Of a stretch of 64,000 nucleotides of DNA, positions 1-12,344 are shown one piece after another. Under the pieces are notes generated by a model that ran no database searches, was not told the origin of the DNA, and saw only the letters and a list, made by a program, of their open reading frames with translations. The DNA is from Luscinia megarhynchos (lineage: Eukaryota > Chordata > Aves > Passeriformes > Turdidae): NCBI GenBank assembly GCA_034336665.1, contig CM067576.1, forward strand, positions 16,613,960 through 16,677,959, given 5' to 3'. The position numbers and the translations under genes were made by a program. Position 1 is the first letter of the stretch. Each line of letters opens with the position of its first letter.

Positions 1-1710
1 TGTGTGCAATTTTCCATGGATGTTTGCAGTTACACATGGATGTGTGCAGTTTCCATGGATGTGTGCAATTTCCATGGAGGTATTCAGTTTTCCATGGATG
101 TTTGCACTTTTCCACAGATGTATTCAGTTTTCCAAGGATGTGTTCAGTTATCCATGGATGTGTTCAGTTATCCATGGATGTTTGCAGTTTCCATGTTTGC
201 AATTTTCCATGTTTGCAGTTATCCATGGATGTGTTCAGTTTCCATGGATGTGTGCAGTTTCCATGGATGTGTGCAGTTTCCATGGATGTGTGCAGTTTCC
301 ATGGATGTATTCAGTTTTCCATGGATGTGTCCAGTTTCCATGGATGTGTGCAGTTTGAATGGATGTGTGCAGTTTCCATGTTTGCAGTTTTCCATAGATG
401 TGTGCAGTTTCCATGGATGTGTGCAGTTTCCATGGATGTGTGCAGTTTCCATGTTTGCAGTTTTCCATGGATGTGTTCAGTTATCCATGGATGTGTGCAG
501 TTTCCATGGATGTGTTCAGTTTCCATGGATGTGTGCAGTTTCCATGGATGTGTTCAGTTTCCATGGATGTTTGCAGTTTTCCATGGATGTGTGCAGTTTC
601 CATGGATGTGTGCAGTTTTCCATGGATGTGTGCAGTTTCCATGGATGTGTTCAGTTTCCATGGATGTGTGCAGTTTTCCATGGATGTGTGCAGTTTCCAT
701 GGATGTGTGCAGTTTCCATGGATGTGTGCAGTTATCCATGGATGTGTGCAGTTTCCATGGATGTGTGCAGTTTCCATGGATGTGTGCAGTTTTCCATGGA
801 TGTGTTCAGTTTTCCATGGATGTGTGCAGTTTCCATGGATGTGTGCAGTTTCCATGGATGTATTCAGTTTTCCATGGATGTGTGCAATTTCCATGGATGT
901 ATTCAGTTTTCCATGGATGTGTCCAGTTTCCATGGATGTGTGCACTTTTCCATGGATGTATTCAGTTTTCCATGGATGTGTGCAATTTCCATGGATGTGT
1001 GCAGTTTTCCATGGATGTTTGCAGTTTTCCATGGATGTTTGCAGTTTCCATGGATGTTTGCAGTTTTCCATGGATGTATTCAGTTTCCATGGATGTGTGC
1101 ATTTTCCATGTTTGCAGTTTTCCATGGATGTTTGCACTTTTCCATGGATGTGTGCATTTTCCATGGATGTGTCCAGTTTCCATGGATGTATTCAGTTTCC
1201 ATGGATGTTTGCACTTTTCCATGGATGTGTGCATTTTCCATGGATGTGTCCAGTTTCCATGGATGTGTTCAGTTTCCATGGATGTGTGCAGTTTCCATGG
1301 ATGTGTGCAATTTTCCATGGATGTGTGCAATTTCCATGGATGTTTGCAGTTTTCCATGGATGTGTCCAGTTTCCATGGATGTGTGCAGTTTCCATGGATG
1401 TGTGCAGTTTCCATGGATGTATTCAGTTTTCCATGGATGTTTGCACTTTTCCATGGATGTATTCAGTTTTCCATGGATGTTTGCAGTTTTCCATGGATGT
1501 GTGCAGTTTTCCATGGATGTGTGCAGTTTCTATGGATGTGTGCAGTTTCTATGGATGTGTCCAGTTTCCATGAATGTGCTCAGTTTCCATAGATGTGTGC
1601 AGTTTTCCATGGATGTGTGCAGTTTCCATGGATGTTTGCACTTTTCCATGGATGTGTTCAGTTTTCCATGGATGTGTTCAGTTTCCATGGATGTGTGCAG
1701 CTTTCCATGA
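1..1710. repeat. Minisatellite, 19/20-bp unit with CCATGG core
   Basis: About 85-90 head-to-tail copies of a 19-bp unit, TTTCCATGGATGTGTGCAG, with a common 20-bp form carrying one extra T. Variants are GTTTGCAG, GTATTCAG and GTGTCCAG, plus truncated units in which CCATGTTTGCAG joins directly. Almost every unit keeps the six-base palindrome CCATGG. The array runs off the left edge, so its full length is unknown. The right end decays into two degenerate CCATGAAAATTT units near 1705-1740. Open frames of several hundred codons cross it in three forward frames and on the reverse strand only because the unit has no stop codon; I do not treat them as genes. Confidence 0.97.
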
Positions 1711-2389
1711 AAATTTCACTGACTTTTTCCATGAAAATTTCAGGGATTTTCAGGTTTGGATGAGCGAAGTCACTCTCCTCCCTCTGGCTCCTCCTGATGA
1801 TCCCAGGCCCAGTCCAGCTCTGTGACCCCCTGGTCAAAAACCTCAGCAGGGCCAGGGAAGGCAAAGCTGTTCCCTGGATTTTGTGACTCCAAGAGAAGAC
1901 ACTCCCACCTCTTTCCCCACTGCCTGTCAGAGGAGGAGCTCTGTGTGATCACACAGGAATGGGATATCCTGGATGAGCTGCTGAGGTTCTCCCTCCCTCT
2001 GGCACCTCCTGCTCCTGGAGAAGCTCCTTTGGCCAATGTGTGGCTGCAGCTGCAGCTGTGAGCCCTCCACACCCACGAATTCCATATTTCCCTGCTCCAA
2101 GCCCACATTCCTCATCCACATCCCTGCCAGGCTTTCCTCAGGGTCGTGCTCTGGAGGGAAGATTTGCTCCCAGCCTCTGGCAGGGCCATATAACAAAATC
2201 AGCCTGCAAGGTTCCTTACTCATCTCATTATACACACTGAGACCCTGGGCAGGCATAGATAAAGCAAAATAACAGAAAATTATTGCATCTCCTAAATCCA
2301 AATAAAATATCTTCAGGTGAAATCACTGCAGCAGCTCACTGTGGGGTGGAGAGAGGCTCCAGGGGTACCCCAGTGGGAACAGAGGGGTT
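1711..2389. other. Unique non-coding segment
   Basis: Mixed-composition single-copy DNA. Short open frames on both strands have no recognisable domain, start context or splice pattern. I see nothing else supportable here. Confidence 0.5.
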
Positions 2390-2635
2390 AAGGACCAGCC
2401 CAGTGGTGGCATTTAAAGAGCCCAGGGCTGTATGCAGTGGCAGTGTGACATGGAAGTGAGAAATGTCCCTGTACTGGAACCAGTAAGGGTAAGCACCAGC
2501 CCAGTGGTGGCTTCAGGGCTGTGTGCAGTGGCAGTAAAACAGAAGGAAGTGGGAAATGTCCCTGTACTGGTACCAGTAAGGGTAAGCACCAGCCCAGTGG
2601 TGGCTGCAGGGCTGTGTGCAGGGGCAGTGTGACCC
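2390..2635. repeat. Tandem repeat, 93-bp unit, about 2.6 copies
   Basis: The block containing ACCAGCCCAGTGGTGGC, a GCTGTGTGCAGTGGCAGTG segment and AATGTCCCTGTACTGG recurs. The copies starting near 2491 and 2584 are 93 bp apart. The first copy, from about 2390, carries an extra 8 or so bases (ATTTAAAGAG), giving 101 bp. Divergence is low, so the expansion is recent. Confidence 0.9.
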
Positions 2636-3879
2636 CCAGGGGGGTGGCAGTGGCCATGGCACGCAGGTGATGGAGACTGGGGAGATGATGATGCACTGCA
2701 GTGGATGGTGTCTTGCCCGGGAGGAGCCTGTGTGAACATGCTGGGAACCCAGCTGTGACAGCACAATTCACTGCCTCAGCACCCTCTCCTCTGGCCAGTG
2801 GGGCAGCAGTTCTCCACTGAGCCCCTCTCCATTTTCTGCCTGGGATATGCTGAGTGGGAGGCAGTTAAGTGGGTTTTGGTTCTGTTTGTTTCCATGTCCC
2901 AGTGAGTACTGGCAGAACAGATAAAGCAGAACCTCTCTCAGGTTTCTCAGCAGCTTCCTGACAGTCCATGGGTCTGTAGATCTGGAGCAGTGAGCTGGAC
3001 ACGTCCCTGCAGCACAGCTCCAACACGAGGCCAAACCACTGGAGCCACACCCAGTTCTCCCAGTTCAGCCCAGTTCTCCCAGTTCAGCCCCCTCCTGCTG
3101 GTATCTGCTCTCCCTGTGGGGCCCCACGACTCCTCCTCGGGAGGTTGCTGTGATCAGCATGGGTGAGTGGGGCTCTCCTGGGTGCTGGGTGAGGGGTTCC
3201 TTCATCTCTGGGTGGGCAGCAGCCTTGTCCTGACTCCTGAGCTGAGGGGCTCCAACCCCAGCTCTAGAGGGGAAACCTCACAGACAGCCCTGACTCTGCT
3301 CGGGTTTCAGATTCTCATCGTGACAGATAAGTTTCCAGGGAGGTTTTTGTGCCTCAGTTTCCCCTCGGCTGCCTGGGCTGGCAGCTGCTGCTCCCAGGGC
3401 AGCAGTTAAGGGGATCATGTTCGAACACGGAGTTGAATTCCAGCGGCTGTGCCCGTGTAAGTGCTGAGCGCTATTAACAACCACCAGCAGCTCCCCTTCC
3501 TGCCTTTGCCTCGGGCCATTCCAGCCCAGTGAAGCATCACCAGCAGCACCAGCTACAGGGCAGACCTCGGGATAAACTGGAAACCTGGAGCTGGGAGCCC
3601 AGAAGGAAGCTCCTGGCTTTATCCGGGCTGGCTGGGAGTGGAGACACAGCGAGGGCGAGGGAAGGTGGGACGGGCAGGGGGGCAGATGCAGCCCCAGGCC
3701 TGGCTGGTTTGGGGAGGACGTGACCAACATTGTTTTTGTTGGTGGTGCCTCCTGGCCTGTGGCCCAAAGCTGTGCCAGATCCCCAGCCCTGAGCAGGCTG
3801 TGCCGTGCCAGCCTCTCCCTCATCACCATCCCCACTCCAGCCTTCCTCCCGAGCTGGATCCTGCCTGGAGACAGATGAT
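2636..3879. other. Unique GC-rich non-coding segment
   Basis: Single-copy DNA with one small local duplication (CCCAGTTCTCCCAGTTCAG, twice around 3050-3090). A GTGAGT donor-like string near 3162 follows a short open frame, but no matching acceptor or recognisable protein supports an exon. Confidence 0.45.
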
Positions 3880-4340
3880 GTGCTGGGCAGCAACAGCAAA
3901 GTTTATTAAGTTGGGGTGGGAAGCTCAGGCAGGCTGGGTTCACAATTAGGCTCCCAAAGGCAAGATCATAAAGCATCCAGACACTTGGGATACGGGGCTG
4001 ATTACCAGCATCCTTCATCATTAAATATTAACACCCAGGCTGCTTAAAGGCCAGTGAAAGAATTATAGAATTTAATACCTATCACGCTCTATCAATAGGC
4101 CGGGAGAAATATGGGCCTTGCGCCTGTGTGGGGTTTTTTTTTCAGGCTTCAGAGTAAACTGGAAGTCTGGCAAAATTAAACAGCACAATTCTTGCTGGGG
4201 AGCCACTGGGAATTGCAAACAGGGAGCACCAGGGATCAACCATGTTTGATATGCTGGGGGAGCGAGCTCATTAAAACACAGGCACTGGGGCCACAAGGAG
4301 AGGAAATTAAAGCACAATTTGAGAAAAGAAACCCATCTAC
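3880..4340. promoter_or_regulatory. AT-rich candidate conserved non-coding element
   Basis: Composition shifts from GC-rich to AT-rich, with intact strings such as CATTAAATATTAACACC (about 4018), AATTATAGAATTTAATACC (about 4060) and a TTTATTAAG run (about 3901). It has no tandem structure and no transposon match that I recognise. It looks like the other AT-rich islands in the window. The regulatory role is inferred from composition only. Confidence 0.3.
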
Positions 4341-4396
4341 AGAGCGTGGCTGCAGCCCAGCCTGGCTGCTCCCAGTCATCCCAGTCCTGGCTTTGC

Positions 4397-4562
4397 TCCC
4401 AGTGACCCCAGTCAGCCCCAGACTGGTGGGATGGGTTGAAGGAGGGTTTGTACCAACTCCTAAAAACCCCTGACTGTGCTCCCAGTGATCCCAAACAGAT
4501 CCAGACTGGTGGAATGGGCAAAAAGAGGGTTTGTACAACTCCTAAAATCCCCTGGCTGTGCT
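4397..4562. repeat. Tandem duplication, 84-bp unit, two copies
   Basis: Two adjacent copies, starting near 4397 and 4481, share TCCCAGTGAYCCCA, CCAGACTGGTGG, GGGTTTGTAC and CAACTCCTAAAA. They differ by scattered substitutions and one or two small indels, so this is an older local duplication. Confidence 0.85.
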
Positions 4563-4880
4563 AGGACAGAGCCATCCATGACATCCTTCCCAGTGGCCAC
4601 ATTCCCCTTTTCCAGCCCTTGCACGTGGGATGGAATGGCCAGGACATGTCTGAAGCTCCCCCACCACTGCTCACAAATCCTTTAGATGGAGCAGAAAGCT
4701 GGGAAAATCCTGGAAGTCTCCAAGAAGTTTGTGACAGAATTTCTTTTTCTTTCTTGTCTTGCAATATTTGGCTCAGTTGTAGTAGGAAGGTTGTGTGGGA
4801 TGGGAGACAGAATCCGTGATGGAAATACTGGAGGGGACAGGCTGCTGGGAGTGTGCCATGAGTGGCAAAGGCATTGTCTC
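4563..4880. other. Unique spacer before the 19-bp array
   Basis: Single-copy sequence with a short TTTCTTTTTCTTTCTTG pyrimidine tract near 4740. I see nothing further. Confidence 0.5.
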
Positions 4881-7812
4881 CAGAGCTCCAAACCCACCCC
4901 AGAGCTTCAAACCCATCCCAGAGCAGCAAACCCATCCCAGAGCTCCAAACTCACCATCCCAGAGCTCCAAACTCACCATCTCAGAGCTCCAAACCCATCC
5001 CAAAGCTCCAAACCCATCCCAGAGCTCCAAACTCATCCCAGAGCTCCAAACCCATCCCAGAGCTCCAAACCCATCCCAAAGCTCCAAACCCATCCCAGAG
5101 CCCCAAACCCATCCCAGATCTTCAAACCCATCCCAGAGCTCCAAACCCATCCCAGAGCTCCAAACCCACCCCAGAGCTCCAAACCCATCCCAAAGCTCCA
5201 AACCCATTCCAGAGCTCCAAACCCATCCCAAAGCTCCAAACCCATCCCAGATCTCCAAACCCATCCCAGAGCTCCAAACCCATCCCAGAGCTCCAAACCC
5301 ACCCCAAAGCTCCAAACCCATCCCAGAGCTCCAAACCCATCCCAGAGCTCCAAACTCATCCCAGAGCTCCAAACCCATCCCAGAGCTCCAAACCCATCCC
5401 AAAGCTCCAAACCCATCCCAGAGCTCCAAACTCATCCCAAAGCTCCAAAACCGTCCCAGAGCTCCAAACCCGTCTCAGAGCTCTAAACTCATCCCAGATC
5501 TCCAAACCCATCCCAGAGCTCCAAACCCATCCCAGAGCCCCAAACCCATCCCAGATCTCCAAACCCATCCCAGAGCTCCAAACCCATCCCAGAGCTCCAA
5601 ACCCATCCCAGAGCTCCAAACTCATCCCAGAGCTCCAAACTCATCCCAGAGCTCCAAACCCATCCCAGAGCTCCAAACCCATCCCAGAGCTCCAAACTCA
5701 TCCCAAAGCTCCAAACCCATCCCAGAGCTCCAAACCCATCCCAGAGCTCCAAACCCATCCCAGAGCTCCAAACCCAACCCAGAGCTCCAAACTCATCCCA
5801 AAGCTCCAAACCCATCCCAAAGCTCCAAACCCATCCCAGAGCTCCAAACCCATCCCAGATCTCCAAACCCATCCCAGATCTCCAAACCCATCCCAGATCT
5901 CCAAACCCATCCCAGAGCTCCAACCCCCATCCCACAGCTGCAAAGCCATCCCAGAGCCCCAAACCCACCCCAGAGCTCCAAACTCATCCCAAAGCTCCAA
6001 ACCCATCCCAGAGCTCCAAACTCACCATCCCAGAGCTCCAAACCCATCCCAAAGCTCCAAACCCATTCCAGAACTCCAAAACCATCCCAAAGCTCCAAAC
6101 CCATTCCAGAACTCCAAAACCATCCCAAAGCTCCAAACTCACCATCCCAGAGCTCCAAACCCACCCCCAGAGCTCCAAACCCATCCCAGAGCCCCAAACC
6201 CATCCCAGAGCTCCAAACCCACCCCAGATCTCCAAACCCATCCCAAAGCCCCAAACCCACCCCAGAGTTCCAAATCCATCTCAGACCTCCAAACTCACCA
6301 TCCCAGAGCTCCAAACCCATCCCAGAGCTCCAAACCCATCCCAGAGCCCCAAACCCATCCCAGAGCCCCAAACCCATCCCAGAGCCCCAAACCCACCCCC
6401 AGAGTTCCAAATCCATCTCAGACCTCCAAACTCACCATCCCAGAGCTCCAAACCCATCCCAGAGCTCCAAACCCCCATCCCAGAGCTCCAAACCCATCCC
6501 AGAGCTCCAAACCCATCCCAAAGCTCCAAACCCATCCCAGAGCCCCAAACCCATCCCAGATCTCCAAACCCATCCCAGAGCTCCAAACCCATCTCAGAGC
6601 TCCAAACCCCATCCCAGAGCTCCAAACTCATCCCAGAGCTCCAAACCCATCCCAGAGCTCCAAACTCACCATCCCAGAGCTGCAAACCCATCCCAAAGCT
6701 CCAAACTCATCCCAAAGCTCCAAACCCATCCCAAAGCTCCAAACTCACCCCAGAGCTCCAAACCCATCCCAGAGCTCCAAACTCACCCCAGAGCTCCAAA
6801 TCCATCCCAGAGCTCCAAACACATCCCAGAGCTCCAACCCCATCCCAGAGCTCCAAACCCACCCCAGATCTCCAAACCCACCCCAGATCTCCAAACCCAT
6901 CCCAGAGCTCCAAACCCATCCCAGAGCTCCAAACCCACCCCAGATCTCCAAACCCATCCCAGAGCTCCAAACCCATCTCAGAACTCCAAACTCATCCCAA
7001 AGCTCCAAACCCATCCCAGAGCTCCAAACTCACCATCCCAGAGCTCCAAACCCATCCCAGAGCTCCAAACCCATCCCAGAGCTCCAAACTCATCCCAAAG
7101 CTCCAAATCCATCCCAGAGCTCCAAACCCATCCCAAAGCTCCAAACCCATTCCAGAACTCCAAAAACCATCCCAAAGCTCCAAACCCATTCCAGAACTCC
7201 AAAACCATCCCAAAGCTCCAAACTCACCATCCCAGAGCTCCAAACCCACCCCAGAGCTCCAAACCCATCCCAGAGCTCCAAACCCACCCCAGAGCTCCAA
7301 ACCCACCCCAGATCTCCAAACCCATCCCAAAGCCCCAAACCCACCCCAGAGTTCCAAATCCATCTCAGACCTCCAAACTCACCATCCCAGAGCTCCAAAC
7401 CCATCCCAGAGCTCCAAACCCACCCCAGAGCTCCAAACCCATCCCACAGCCCCAAACCCATCCCAAAGCTCCAAACCCATCCCAGAGCTCCAACCCCATC
7501 CCAGAGCTCCAAACTCATCTCAGAGCTCCAAACTCATCTCAGAGCTCCAAACCCATCCCAGAGTTCCAAACCCATCCCAGAGCTTCAAACCCACCCCAGA
7601 TCTCCAAACCCACCCCAAATCTTCAAACCCATCCCAGAGCTCCAAATCCATCCCAGAGCCCGTAATCCATCTCAGATCTCCAAACCCATCCCAAAGCTCC
7701 AAACCCATCCCAAAGCTCCAAACCCATCCCAGAGCTCCAAACCCACCCCAGAGCTCCAAACCCACCCCAGATCTCCAAACCCACCCTTCCCAGTTCCAAA
7801 CCCACCATCCCA
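4881..7812. repeat. Large minisatellite, 19-bp unit with GAGCTC core
   Basis: About 150 copies of the 19-bp unit CCCATCCCAGAGCTCCAAA, the longest array in the window. Common variants are AAAGCTCC, AGATCTCC, AGAGCCCC, ACCCACCCC, AACTCATCC and units lengthened to 20-21 bp by an inserted C or CA. Most units carry the palindrome GAGCTC; variants such as AGATCT form other restriction-type palindromes. Forward open frames of about 950 and 1000 codons cover it, encoding only the 19-residue reading of three successive units; the reverse strand is equally open. The reverse strand is rich in TGGGATGGG, so it could form G-quadruplexes. I interpret it as non-coding satellite. Confidence 0.97.
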
Positions 7813-7995
7813 AAGGACTGCAACTCTCAGAAATGCAAATTTCCTTCAGTAGCAAAGGCAGATCCGTGGCAGGGTTGGAGCTGTGACCCCCCAGCTGTTT
7901 TGGGGTCTCTCTGCTCTCTCCAGGGCTGGTTTGGAGCCAAGTCTGACCCCACAGAGCAGAGCAGCTCAGTGACCCCCTGAGCATGGCCAGCCTGG

Positions 7996-10180
7996 CATTT
8001 CCCATGATTTTCCAGGGTTTTCCTGCTTTTTCCCAAGCTTTTCCCACGCTTTCCTGTGTTTTTCCATCCTTTTCTAGGCTTTCCTATATTTTTCCACACT
8101 TTTCCATGCTTTTCTGTGTTTTTCCATTTTTTCCATGTTTCCCCATGCTTTTCCATGCTTATTTTTCCATATTTTCCGGGTTTTCCCATGCTTTTCCATG
8201 CATTTCCATGCTTTTCCACACTTTGCCATAATTTTGCATGCTTTTCCATGTTTTTTCAAACTTTCCCATAATTTTCCACGCCTTTCCATGCTTTTCCTTG
8301 CTTTTTTCTTGCTTTTCCGTGCTTTTCCACACTTTTCCATGCTGTCCCATGATTTTCCATATTTTCCGTACTTTCCTGTGCTTTTCCATGTTTTTCCATG
8401 ATTTTCCCGTGATTTTCCAAGCTTTTCCATCCTTTTCCATGCTTTCCCATGATTTTCCACGATTTTCCATCCTTTTCCATCCGTTTTCCATGCTTTCCCA
8501 TGCTTTCCCATGCTTTTCTGGGTTTTTCCATGCTTTTCCATCTTTTTCCATCCTTTTCCATACTTTCCATGCTTTCCCATGATTTTCCATGATTTTCCAT
8601 GATTTTCCATATTTTTCCATACTTTTACAGGTTTTTCCATGCTTTCCCATGCTTTCCCATGTTTTTCCGGGTTTTTCCATGCTTTTCCATTATTTTCCAT
8701 ATTTTTCCATGCTTTTCCAAGCTTTTCCATGCTTTCCCATAATTTTCCATGCTTTTCCATGCTTTCCCATGCTTTCCCATGCTTTCCCATGCTTTCCCAT
8801 GCTTTTCCATGATTTTCCATATTTTTCCATACTTTTACAGGTTTTTCCATGCTTTCCCATGCTTTCCCATGCTTTTCTGGGTTTTTTCATGCTTTTCCAT
8901 CTTTTTCCATCCTTTTCCATACTTTCCATGCTTTCCCATGATTTTCCATGATTTTCCATGATTTTCCATATTTTCCCATACTTTTACAGGCTTTCCCATG
9001 CTTTCCCATGCTTTCCCATGTTTTTCTGGGTTTTTCCATAATTTTCCATGCTTTTCCATCTTTTTCCATCCTTTTCCATACTTTCCATGCTTTCCCATAA
9101 TTTCCCATGCTTTCCCATGATTTTCCATGATTTTCCATATTTTTCCATACTTTTACAGGCTTTTCCATGCTTTCCCATGCTTTCCCATGCTTTCCCATGT
9201 TTTTCCAGGTTTTTCCATAATTTTCCATGACTTTCCATATTTTTCCATGCTTTTCCAAGCTTTTCCATGCTTTCCCATAATTTTCCATGCTTTTTCATGC
9301 TTTCCCATGATTTTCCATGATTTTCCATATTTTTCCATACTTTTACAGGTTTTTCCATGCTTTCCCATGCTTTCCCATGCTTTCCCATGTTTTTCTGGGT
9401 TTTTCCATGCTTTTCCATCTTTTTCCATCCTTTTCCATGCTTTCCATGCTTTCCATGCTTACCATCTTTTCCCATAATTTTCCACGCTTTTCCATGCTTT
9501 TCCATGCTTTTCTAGGCTTTTCCGTGCTTTTCCATGCTTTCCCATGATTTCCCATAATTTTCCATGATTTTACATATTTTTCCAAGCTTTTCCATACTTT
9601 TCCATCCTTTTCCATCCTTTTCCATGCTTTTCCATGCTTTCCATGCTTTCCCATGCTTTCCCATGCTTTTCCAGGTTTTCCCATGCTTTCCCATGCTTTC
9701 CCATGTTTTTCCATGCTTTTCCATCTTTTTTCCATCTTTTTCCATGCTTTCCATGCTTTCCATGCTTTCCCATAATTTTCCATGGTTTTCCATAATTTTC
9801 CATGCTTTTCCATGCTTTTCCATGCTTTCCCATGATTTTCCATGATTTTCCATGATTTTCCATATTTTTCCATACTTTTACAGGCTTTTCCATGCTTTCC
9901 CATGCTTTCCCATGTTTTTCTGGGTTTTTCCATGCTTTTCCATCTTTTTCATCCTTTTCTATGCTTTCCCTTAACTTTCCATGCTTTTCCATGCTTTTCC
10001 CATAATTTTTCTGAGTTTTTCCATGCTTTCCCATGCTTTTCCGGGTTGTTCCATCCTTTCCCATCCTTTTCCATCCTTTTCCATCCTTTTCCATCCTTTC
10101 CCATCCTTTTCCATCCTTTCCCATCCTTTTCCAAGCTTTGCTTTTCCATGCTTTTCCTTCCCATGCTTTTCCAGGCTTTC
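7996..10180. repeat. Large minisatellite, 10-bp unit (TTTTCCATGC), with higher-order structure
   Basis: Over 200 copies of a 10-bp motif alternating TTTTCCATGC and TTTCCCATGC, with ATTTTCCATG, TTTTCCATAT and TTTTCTGGGT variants. A marker block, CATATTTTTCCATAC then TTTTACAGG, recurs at about 8631, 8831, 8980, 9149, 9339 and 9873, spaced 149-200 bp apart and then 534 bp. This shows that blocks of about 15-20 monomers were amplified as higher-order units. The right end drifts into CCATCCTTTTCCATCC. The forward strand is almost pure pyrimidine apart from ATG/A steps. Open frames rich in FPCF or KHGKAW are translation artefacts. Confidence 0.97.
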
Positions 10181-11099
10181 TGCACGCACCCACCTGGAAA
10201 TAAAAGCACTCGAGCTGTCCGAGCCCCGGGGTGACAGCGGCAGAGCGGTGTCACCCGCGTGGGACAGGAAGCCTGGAAAAGGGTTTGGACACAGGGTGTT
10301 CATGTGGAAAAACACAGGAATCTGCAGCCAGCTCTCCCTTTTTCCCGCAGGATCCTCTGCCCTGCCCTCCTTTTCACGCCGCCGCTGTCACCTCCGCTTT
10401 CCCCGCTCTCCTCTCGACTCTTCGCCCCGGGCTCGGTGGCCCCGCTGCTGTCGCAGCCCCCTCTCCCCACCCGACCCCAAAACCAGGGAGCAGATCTCTT
10501 CCGGAGGCAGCGAGGCAGATCCAGGCGTGCCCGGCCCTGGGGAGGCTGATTGAAATAACTAATTAGGTTCTCACAGCCCGCTCGCTGCGCCAGAGCAGGA
10601 GCGGATCCCGCTCTGCATTTCCTAATGAGCCCCGCTCGATGCTTCCTAATGATTTGGTTAAGGGAATTTGTGCTGTCTCCAGGCTCTGGAGCCCATGCAG
10701 CCCAGCCCAGCTGCTGGGCAAGCTTTGGATTCTCTCCCAAATTTACCTTTCCCTGCTGCCATGCAGGATTTTTAAGGTTTCCCGTCACGGAAATTCCATC
10801 TCCAGGTGCCATCCCAAACAACCCCCTTTTTCCCTGTTTGTCCTCTTTAGATGCACACAGATGGTTCTCAATTTTTCCCTCTTTCCTGAGCATCTCTGAG
10901 GGAATTTCCATCAGGCAGATCTCCTCTCCCCCGGCCCAGCACAAACCAGAGCTCTGAGCTGACGTCCCACATTCCCAGGCCCCACCAGTGCTCTGATCCC
11001 ACAAAACCTGATGGATCCAACACCTGCCCTGCTGCAGGAAGTTCTCCTGAGCTCAGCAGTGCTGCCTGTCAATAACAGCATTGCTGGGGAGAAGTGTGA
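10181..11099. other. Unique segment with CpG-rich patch and homeobox-type cores
   Basis: Single-copy DNA. Around 10370-10480 there is a modest CpG-rich patch (CGCCGCCGCTG, TCTCGACTCTTCGCCCCG). Around 10545-10660 there are TAACTAATTAGG and two CCTAATGA strings, typical of homeodomain-binding DNA. No exon is recognisable. It could be the edge of a regulatory element, but the evidence is compositional only. Confidence 0.35.
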
Positions 11100-11985
11100 G
11101 ACAGATCTGGATGAAATCATCTCTTTTAATTGTTGTTTTCAAAGCTGGTGATTTTTCCTTCTAAATTCCATCATTTATTCCTCCTTGCTCCATTATCTCT
11201 TAGCTGGGGGGAGATTGAAGCTTTTTCTCTCTGGCTGTTATTTTTCAGTGACTCAGGTCATCCTAACTTCTGGGAATTGCTAAAATCATGTTTCTATCTC
11301 CAGCTCCATTTTAGTTCCCACCCCTGACTTTTCCCAGTGCTTTATTCTCCTCCAGTGCACGTCTCTTTCCCCAGGGAATCGCCAGCGTGGCAATAAATCA
11401 CTGCTAGTTCTCCTCCCCGCTCCTCACACCTCTTCTTTAAACAAATTTAATTTTTCACACATTCATTTCTGCACTCTTTATAAGGAACGCTTTGGGTTTT
11501 AAAATATTTTTAAAATATTTGGGGTTTTTTTCCCCAGTCACGCCATTGAATGAAGCATCCCAAGGAGTTTGAGCTGACATTGCTTTCACCCCCTCCCTGC
11601 TGTATTGCAGCGTTTTTCTTTGAGCTGCTTTCACAAAATATCCCTTTTTTTTTGTCCTGCACACCCCTGGCTGCACCAATACCTTCCACCACAGCTCCTC
11701 TGCTCGCTATTCTTTCCCTACAAGGCTTCAGAAATTCCAGATCGCCTCCTGCTATTCCATTTTGAGTGGAAGTTTTGTCATCCTCGGCTCCTTGAGTGAA
11801 GTCCCACTGTCTGGAGCTTTTCTCCCCCTCTCTCACTCGCTGCAGGTCTCTGTTTTGACTCAATTATGGGGCTTTTAAAGACTCCTCTGGGAGCTGTGGC
11901 TCTCCTGGATTTTAATATCCCACGCAGGACAACATTCCCATTAGTTTTATGATTCTACTACTCTGATTAATTTACTACAGGCAGA
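11100..11985. promoter_or_regulatory. AT-rich candidate conserved non-coding block
   Basis: A long unique block rich in T-runs and AT words (TTTTAATTGTTG near 11123, AAACAAATTTAATTTTTC near 11439, TTTTAAAATATTTTTAAAATATTTGG near 11498, CTGATTAATTTACTAC near 11962). No repeat family is recognised and no open frame is convincing. Composition and lack of repeats resemble vertebrate conserved non-coding DNA; only an alignment can confirm that. Confidence 0.3.
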
Positions 11986-12079
11986 GTGAGTGGCTCCACA
12001 CAGGTCTGGCACATCCCAGCTCCGAGCTGTTTATTCCAAGGTATCCAGTGAAGGCAAAAATTGCACACAGAGGCTGTGC

Positions 12080-12308
12080 CTGGATGCTGGAACACCAGGG
12101 CAGCCTCAGGTCGGATATCAGGAAATATCTGGTCACTGGAAGAGTGGTTAAGCTTTGGAATTGGCTGCCCAGGGAAGTGGAAGGGTCACAATCCCGAGAA
12201 ATGTTGGCCAAAAAATGAGGAGAGGTGGGAATAGTGCCATGGATTTGTGGGTGTGTGAAAGGTTGGGCTTGGTGATCCTGGGGGGCTTTGCCAACCTCAG
12301 TGATTCCA
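12080..12308 (+). mobile_element. CR1 LINE 3' end fragment
   Basis: Matches the CR1 3' region. It contains CTCAGGTCGGATATCAGG, then AGAGTGGTTAAGC, GGCTGCCCAGGGAAGTGG, and a terminal TGGTGATCCTG ... CCAACCTCAGTGATTCC that is the CR1 3' end. It is 5'-truncated as usual for CR1 and degraded in the middle. It lies immediately upstream of a second CR1 copy in the same orientation. Confidence 0.85.
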
Positions 12309-12344
12309 GAGTGGGAAGAGCATTCCCAGCAGGTCAGGGGTGAT

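Noticed and set aside
4..1710. Open frame of 568 codons with Met/Cys/Phe repeats
   Set aside because: It is a translation of the CCATGG minisatellite; overlapping frames are equally open.
4795..7852. Two forward open frames of about 950 and 1000 codons
   Set aside because: They cover a 19-bp minisatellite with no stop in any frame; the reverse strand is open too, and the peptide is just the unit read three ways.
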